Below, piece by piece: positions 60,080 through 64,000 of a DNA stretch of 64,000 bases. The notes beneath the pieces were generated by a model. That model was not told the origin of the DNA. It made no database searches and was given only the letters and a program-made list of their open reading frames with translations. Each line of letters begins with the position of its first letter. Position 1 is the first letter of the stretch. The position numbers were made by a program, and so were the translations under genes. The DNA is from Bacteroidota bacterium (GTDB taxonomy: Bacteria; Bacteroidota; JABWAT01): positions 24,150-88,149 of the forward strand of contig JABWAT010000013.1 in assembly GCA_013360915.1 (NCBI GenBank), read 5' to 3'.

Positions 60080-63000
60080 ATGAAACATGTTACTGCCAAC
60101 CGGCGCTTTCCGGCCTCTTTGCTGAAGTCGGCCGCCTTTCTGGGTACCGCAATCGGACTGCTTCTGATTGCCACTGCTGGTCGCTCTCAGACGACCTATA
60201 CGGTTACAAACACGAATGATTCAGGTGCCGGTTCGCTGCGTCAGGCAATCATTGATGCAGAAGCCAATCCGGGTGCAGATATCATCGATGCCACTGGTAT
60301 TTCCGGAACCATTACACTGGCCTCTGGCCTGCCAACCATTACTCAGGATCTGACCATTTACGGTCCGGGCGCGGGCTCTCTGAGCATCAGTGGCGACAAT
60401 CTTTACCGGCCGTTTTTCGTAGATGGTGGAACCAGCGAAATCAATGACCTTTCTGTCATCAACGGAAAAGCACAGGGAGGAAGTCCTGCCTGGGGTGGTG
60501 GCGGTGGTGCCGGTATGGGTGGCGGAATGTACGTCAACTCCGGAACCATGGTTCTTCAGTCGGTAACGTTTTCCGGAAACACTGCAGTCGGTGGCAGTTC
60601 TAATTCGAATGGAAGTTTTAATTATGGTGTGATTGGAGGAGACGGACCCATTGCCGGTTCAGGTGGGGCTGCCGGATTCAGCACCAGTTCCTTCCAGGGA
60701 GGGGCGGGTTCTGCTGGCTCATTCGGGGGCGGTGGTGGATCGGGCGGCTATGGCCGTTATGCCGGTGGTGCCGGAGGAAATGGCGGTTACGGTGGTGGAG
60801 CCGGTGCCGTCGGCAGTAAGAATGATGGAACCAGCGGTGCATGGTCCACAGTCAATCCGGGAACCCCGGGTGAGTTTGGCGGATCCTCAACCAGTTCGGT
60901 ATTTGCAGGCGGAGATACCTATTGCCGAAGTGGCGGCGGCGGTGCCGGTTTGGGTGGTGCCTTGTTTGTCCGTTCAGGAAGTATCGTTTCTCTGATTTCC
61001 TGCACGTTCAATAACAATACTGCGACGGGCGGAACAGCCGGTACCGGTGGTACTGCCGGTCAAGGTAAAGCGGGTGCGATCTTCGTACATCCGGGCTCAA
61101 CCGTTGCAGCAGATGGAATCAGTTTTTCTTCGAACAGTGCAGCCAATGATTCCGAATCCCAAACCGATAACGATGACTATTACGGCAACCTTCAGTCTGC
61201 TGCACCCATGGTGACCACCACCGATGCAGCCGATGTTGCTTACACCACTGTTACCCTGAATGGAAGCGTGAATCCGAACGGATATGCAACTACCTATTCC
61301 TTTCAGTATGGGACCAGTTCAACTCTGGCAACTTATTCAACAACTGCCTCAACTTCAGCCGGGAGTGGTTCTTCATTCAGCCCGGCTACCAAAGGTGTGA
61401 CCGGTTTAAGTGAAGGAACCATCTATTATTTCCGTGTGGTGGCCACCAATGAGAAAGGAACCACTAACGGTGCTATTAAAACGTTCACTACGCTACGGTC
61501 CCCGCGGCCCGTTCTGGTTCTGAATGACGCAACCAATGTGGCAGGCGGAACAGCCACCCTGAGTGGTGTGGTAGCGGCGAACGGATCAAACACCAACTAC
61601 AAATTTCAGTATGCCACGAATTCATCCTTTACCGGTGCCACCGATGTTGGGAGTGGTTCGGTTTCTGAAACCTATTATACCGATGTTGCTGGTCGGTCCT
61701 TAAGTCTGGGTGGCTCACAATATGTCGATATCCCTGATAACGGAACTCTCGATTTCACCGATAAACTGACCATCGAAGCCTGGGTTTATCAATTTGCATC
61801 AGGTAATAATACCATTATTGACAAGGGAAATTACCGGTATCTCTTCCAGATTCAGAGTAACAAACTCGGATTCTACAGTACGACGGGCACGGGTGGAACC
61901 TGGAAATATTCATCTGCTTCGGTTCCTGTTAATGAGTGGGCGCATGTTGCCATGACTTTCGATGCAGCCAATGACAGTGTTAAGTTTTATCTGAACGGTG
62001 CCTTGCTGACAACAGTGACCGATGCCATTTCATCGATCACCCCGGATAACGGAAATATCAATATCGGCCGTCAGGAACCTGCAAGCTGTCAGTGTAACTA
62101 TTTTGGCGGAAACATCGATGAAGTCAGACTATGGTCGGTAGTCCGGTCGGCAGCAGACATTGCTGCCAATTATGACAAAGCCCTTACCGGAAACGAAACC
62201 GGTCTGAACGCTTACTGGCAATTGAATGAAACCAGTGGTAGCACCGCTTCCGATATGTCTGGCAACGGAAATACCGGGACCACCGTCAACTCGCCTTCAT
62301 GGAACCTGTCGGGTGCCACGGTAAAAAAATACTCTAAAGATGTGACCGTTAACCTGACCGGACTCAGCACCGCGACTTATTATTACCGCCTGACAGCAAC
62401 AAATACCACCGGAACGGAAACCACTGCTGCAAAATCCTTCCAATATAAAACACCTTCTCAGGATCTCGTGCTTTGGGTCCGTGCCGACTCGGGCGTGACC
62501 AAGGATGGTTCCGGTTTTGTTTCTTCCTGGACCAATCTGGTACCCGGTGGCGGGGAAGTGACTCAGGCAACGGCTGACTATCAACCTCAGTATGTCAGTG
62601 GAACGGTAAATGGCAAACCGGTGATCCGCTTTGATGGAACCAATGATCACATGGAATCGCCCTCAATCACCATGGGATCGGGTGTTACTGTTATCAGCGT
62701 GATTAAAACCAGCTCAGCCGCACGTCAACGTGTGGTATCTGATCAGACTTACTTCATTTATGGATTCGATGGCGCTCAACTCTTTACGTATGGTGGTAAC
62801 GGAAGTAGTTGGTCATCTGGTGGCAATATTGGTGTCATCAATGTGAATAATTTCGATATCATGGCCTTGTCGAACAATGGAACCACTGCCAAAGGATATG
62901 TAAACGGTACCGAAACCGGTTCCGTTGCATCGGGAAGAGCAGCTCATACCGGATCGGTTCAGATCGGGGCTTACAACCTGCCGGGAATCGGAATGGGTGA

Positions 63001-64000
63001 ATTGTTCTCTGGTGATATCGCCGAGTTGCTCATCTTTAATAAAGTGCTGTCTGATGCAGAACGGAAATTGGTGGAATCACGCCTGATGATGAAATATCAG
63101 GTGGGTGCAAAGTCCACTTCCACAACACCGACTGTCTCCAGCGGAGAAACAGGCGGATTTGTTCTGGGTGGCACCGGAGCCACTATCACCTTCACCGATG
63201 GAAGCGAATCAACCGGGACCCTGACAGCGACCACCAGTAACAGCCCGACCGTCAACGGTGATCTTCCTATTGGCATCACCGGTCTGTCTCAGGATAAATA
63301 CTGGTCCATTGTGAATACAGGACTTTCCGGATTCACTTACTCCATCACACTTGATCTGACCGGAATTACCGGGATCACCGATTTCAATTCCATCAAAGTG
63401 GTGAAACGCGAGGATGAAAATGCCACGTGGGTCGATGTCACCGGTGCACCATTCTTTGCCACTGTGTTACATGACAATCCGTATATCACCATTTCCGGTC
63501 TGACTTCCTTCTCTGAGTTTGCAGTCGGTACCAGTGGTGAAAATCCGCTTCCTGTGGAGTTGGCCTCCTTCACCGGCTCGGTATCGGGTGATCAGATCAT
63601 CCTGAACTGGTCCACCAAATCGGAACTGAACAATTATGGGTGGGAAGTGGAAAAGAAGAATTTTGACCCTTCGAGAACCTCAGGGTCCGGAAGTCAGAAT
63701 TCGGAAGAATGGGAGACAGTCGGTTTTGTGGCTGGTAACGGAACGACCAATTCACCGAAATCGTATTCCTTCCAATCACCAATCACCGCTCATAAGACAA
63801 TCTTCCGTCTGAAGCAACTTGACCTCGATGGAACGGTTTCCTACAGTCAGGTGCTTTCCATTGGCGGCGAACAACCCACCAGGCTGGCTCTTGGACAGAA
63901 CTACCCGAATCCGTTTAACCCCTCCACCCGGATTGATTTCTCGATCCCGGTCAGTGGAAAGGTAAGACTGGTTGTATTCGATCTGTTGGGTCGCGAAATC
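60080..64000 (+). CDS. T9SS-exported beta-helix/LamG protein (C-terminus outside window)
   Basis: The 1307 visible residues begin with a signal peptide (FLGTAIGLLLIATAGRS). GGAG lies 8 bp before the ATG. Residues about 40-370 form a right-handed parallel beta-helix with long Gly-rich turns (WGGGGGAGMGGGMYV). FN3-like domains lie at about 380-520, LamG at about 540-720 and a second concanavalin-like domain at about 790-1010. A linker follows, with one arm of the REP-like sequence in frame (63665-63688). The type IX sorting domain starts near 1270 (QNYPNPFNPSTRIDFSI) and is cut by the window end. Likely an adhesin or surface glycan-binding protein. Confidence 0.85.
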   Translation, partial: MKHVTANRRFPASLLKSAAFLGTAIGLLLIATAGRSQTTYTVTNTNDSGAGSLRQAIIDAEANPGADIIDATGISGTITLASGLPTITQDLTIYGPGAGSLSISGDNLYRPFFVDGGTSEINDLSVINGKAQGGSPAWGGGGGAGMGGGMYVNSGTMVLQSVTFSGNTAVGGSSNSNGSFNYGVIGGDGPIAGSGGAAGFSTSSFQGGAGSAGSFGGGGGSGGYGRYAGGAGGNGGYGGGAGAVGSKNDGTSGAWSTVNPGTPGEFGGSSTSSVFAGGDTYCRSGGGGAGLGGALFVRSGSIVSLISCTFNNNTATGGTAGTGGTAGQGKAGAIFVHPGSTVAADGISFSSNSAANDSESQTDNDDYYGNLQSAAPMVTTTDAADVAYTTVTLNGSVNPNGYATTYSFQYGTSSTLATYSTTASTSAGSGSSFSPATKGVTGLSEGTIYYFRVVATNEKGTTNGAIKTFTTLRSPRPVLVLNDATNVAGGTATLSGVVAANGSNTNYKFQYATNSSFTGATDVGSGSVSETYYTDVAGRSLSLGGSQYVDIPDNGTLDFTDKLTIEAWVYQFASGNNTIIDKGNYRYLFQIQSNKLGFYSTTGTGGTWKYSSASVPVNEWAHVAMTFDAANDSVKFYLNGALLTTVTDAISSITPDNGNINIGRQEPASCQCNYFGGNIDEVRLWSVVRSAADIAANYDKALTGNETGLNAYWQLNETSGSTASDMSGNGNTGTTVNSPSWNLSGATVKKYSKDVTVNLTGLSTATYYYRLTATNTTGTETTAAKSFQYKTPSQDLVLWVRADSGVTKDGSGFVSSWTNLVPGGGEVTQATADYQPQYVSGTVNGKPVIRFDGTNDHMESPSITMGSGVTVISVIKTSSAARQRVVSDQTYFIYGFDGAQLFTYGGNGSSWSSGGNIGVINVNNFDIMALSNNGTTAKGYVNGTETGSVASGRAAHTGSVQIGAYNLPGIGMGELFSGDIAELLIFNKVLSDAERKLVESRLMMKYQVGAKSTSTTPTVSSGETGGFVLGGTGATITFTDGSESTGTLTATTSNSPTVNGDLPIGITGLSQDKYWSIVNTGLSGFTYSITLDLTGITGITDFNSIKVVKREDENATWVDVTGAPFFATVLHDNPYITISGLTSFSEFAVGTSGENPLPVELASFTGSVSGDQIILNWSTKSELNNYGWEVEKKNFDPSRTSGSGSQNSEEWETVGFVAGNGTTNSPKSYSFQSPITAHKTIFRLKQLDLDGTVSYSQVLSIGGEQPTRLALGQNYPNPFNPSTRIDFSIPVSGKVRLVVFDLLGREI
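63665..63688. repeat. Single arm of the REP-like element inside coding sequence
   Basis: GACCCTTCGAGAACCTCAGG and the next four bases equal the right arm of the inverted repeats at 40116 and 42841. It is followed by GGAAGTCAGAATTCGG, which resembles the intergenic GAAGTCA/GAATTCA arrays, all translated in frame. Confidence 0.75.

Overview
The window reads as a chromosomal segment of a bacterium of the FCB superphylum (Bacteroidota, Ignavibacteriota, Kapabacteria or Calditrichota type). The main evidence is three secreted proteins ending in a type IX secretion sorting domain with the 'YPNPFNPTT' signature, two sensor kinases with periplasmic reg_prop/Y_Y_Y propellers (one a full hybrid two-component system), and a TAnnTTTG-type promoter. 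The genus cannot be resolved from the sequence alone. No rRNA, tRNA, CRISPR array, prophage or transposase gene was seen.

Layout. 1-7860 (minus): a tightly spaced run holding a copper P-type ATPase cut by the window edge, a CopZ-like metallochaperone, a YdeI-family protein, two lipoproteins, a YCII-like protein, a dihydrofolate-reductase-like protein, a polytopic membrane protein and a secreted GH43 glycosidase. 8005-11103 (plus): a propeller sensor kinase divergent from the GH43 gene. 11104-13231 (minus): an ECF sigma factor, a small membrane protein of anti-sigma type, and two CpxP/CnrX/Spy-like proteins. 13314-19899: a DUF1905/YdeI protein, a GH13 debranching enzyme divergent from a lipoprotein amylo-1,6-glucosidase, a DUF1801/YdeI protein and a DUF4406-like protein. 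20120-22628 (minus): a DUF4160/DUF2442-HTH pair with a palindromic operator, a pentapeptide-repeat protein, a rifampin ADP-ribosyltransferase and an NTF2-like protein.

22786-35709 is visibly A/T-rich and accessory. Two palindromic sites of 132-133 bp, each ending GTTATGC, look like integron attC sites. They delimit a small cassette with two overlapping membrane-protein genes and a 12-kb unit. That unit carries one compact five-gene operon on the minus strand: a kinase-helicase fusion (Mokosh MkoA-like), a PLD nuclease (MkoB-like), a type III Mod methyltransferase, a type III Res nuclease-helicase and an AIPR abortive-infection protein. About 165 nt of inverted repeat bounds the unit, and 70-77 nt direct repeats sit immediately outside the first and last genes. 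This composite, precisely bracketed defence operon is the strongest candidate for an undescribed system.

36433-43306 (plus): two T9SS-exported LamG/FN3 proteins whose 3' ends and downstream terminators are duplicated, with REP-like palindromes inside and between them. 43760-46465 (minus): phosphoenolpyruvate carboxylase. 46705-55476 (minus): a seven-gene electron-transfer operon running membrane cytochrome b, TPR protein, 20-, 25- and 9-haem c-type cytochromes (54 CxxCH motifs), an outer-membrane barrel protein, and a ferredoxin/FAD oxidoreductase. This looks like a route for electrons between the quinone pool and the periplasm or cell exterior. 55735-59928 (plus): a hybrid two-component system with AraC output. 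60080-64000 (plus): a third T9SS protein, cut by the window end. Short degenerate tandem repeats (GAATTCA and related) and REP palindromes recur in the intergenic gaps from 18.6 to 46.7 kb.
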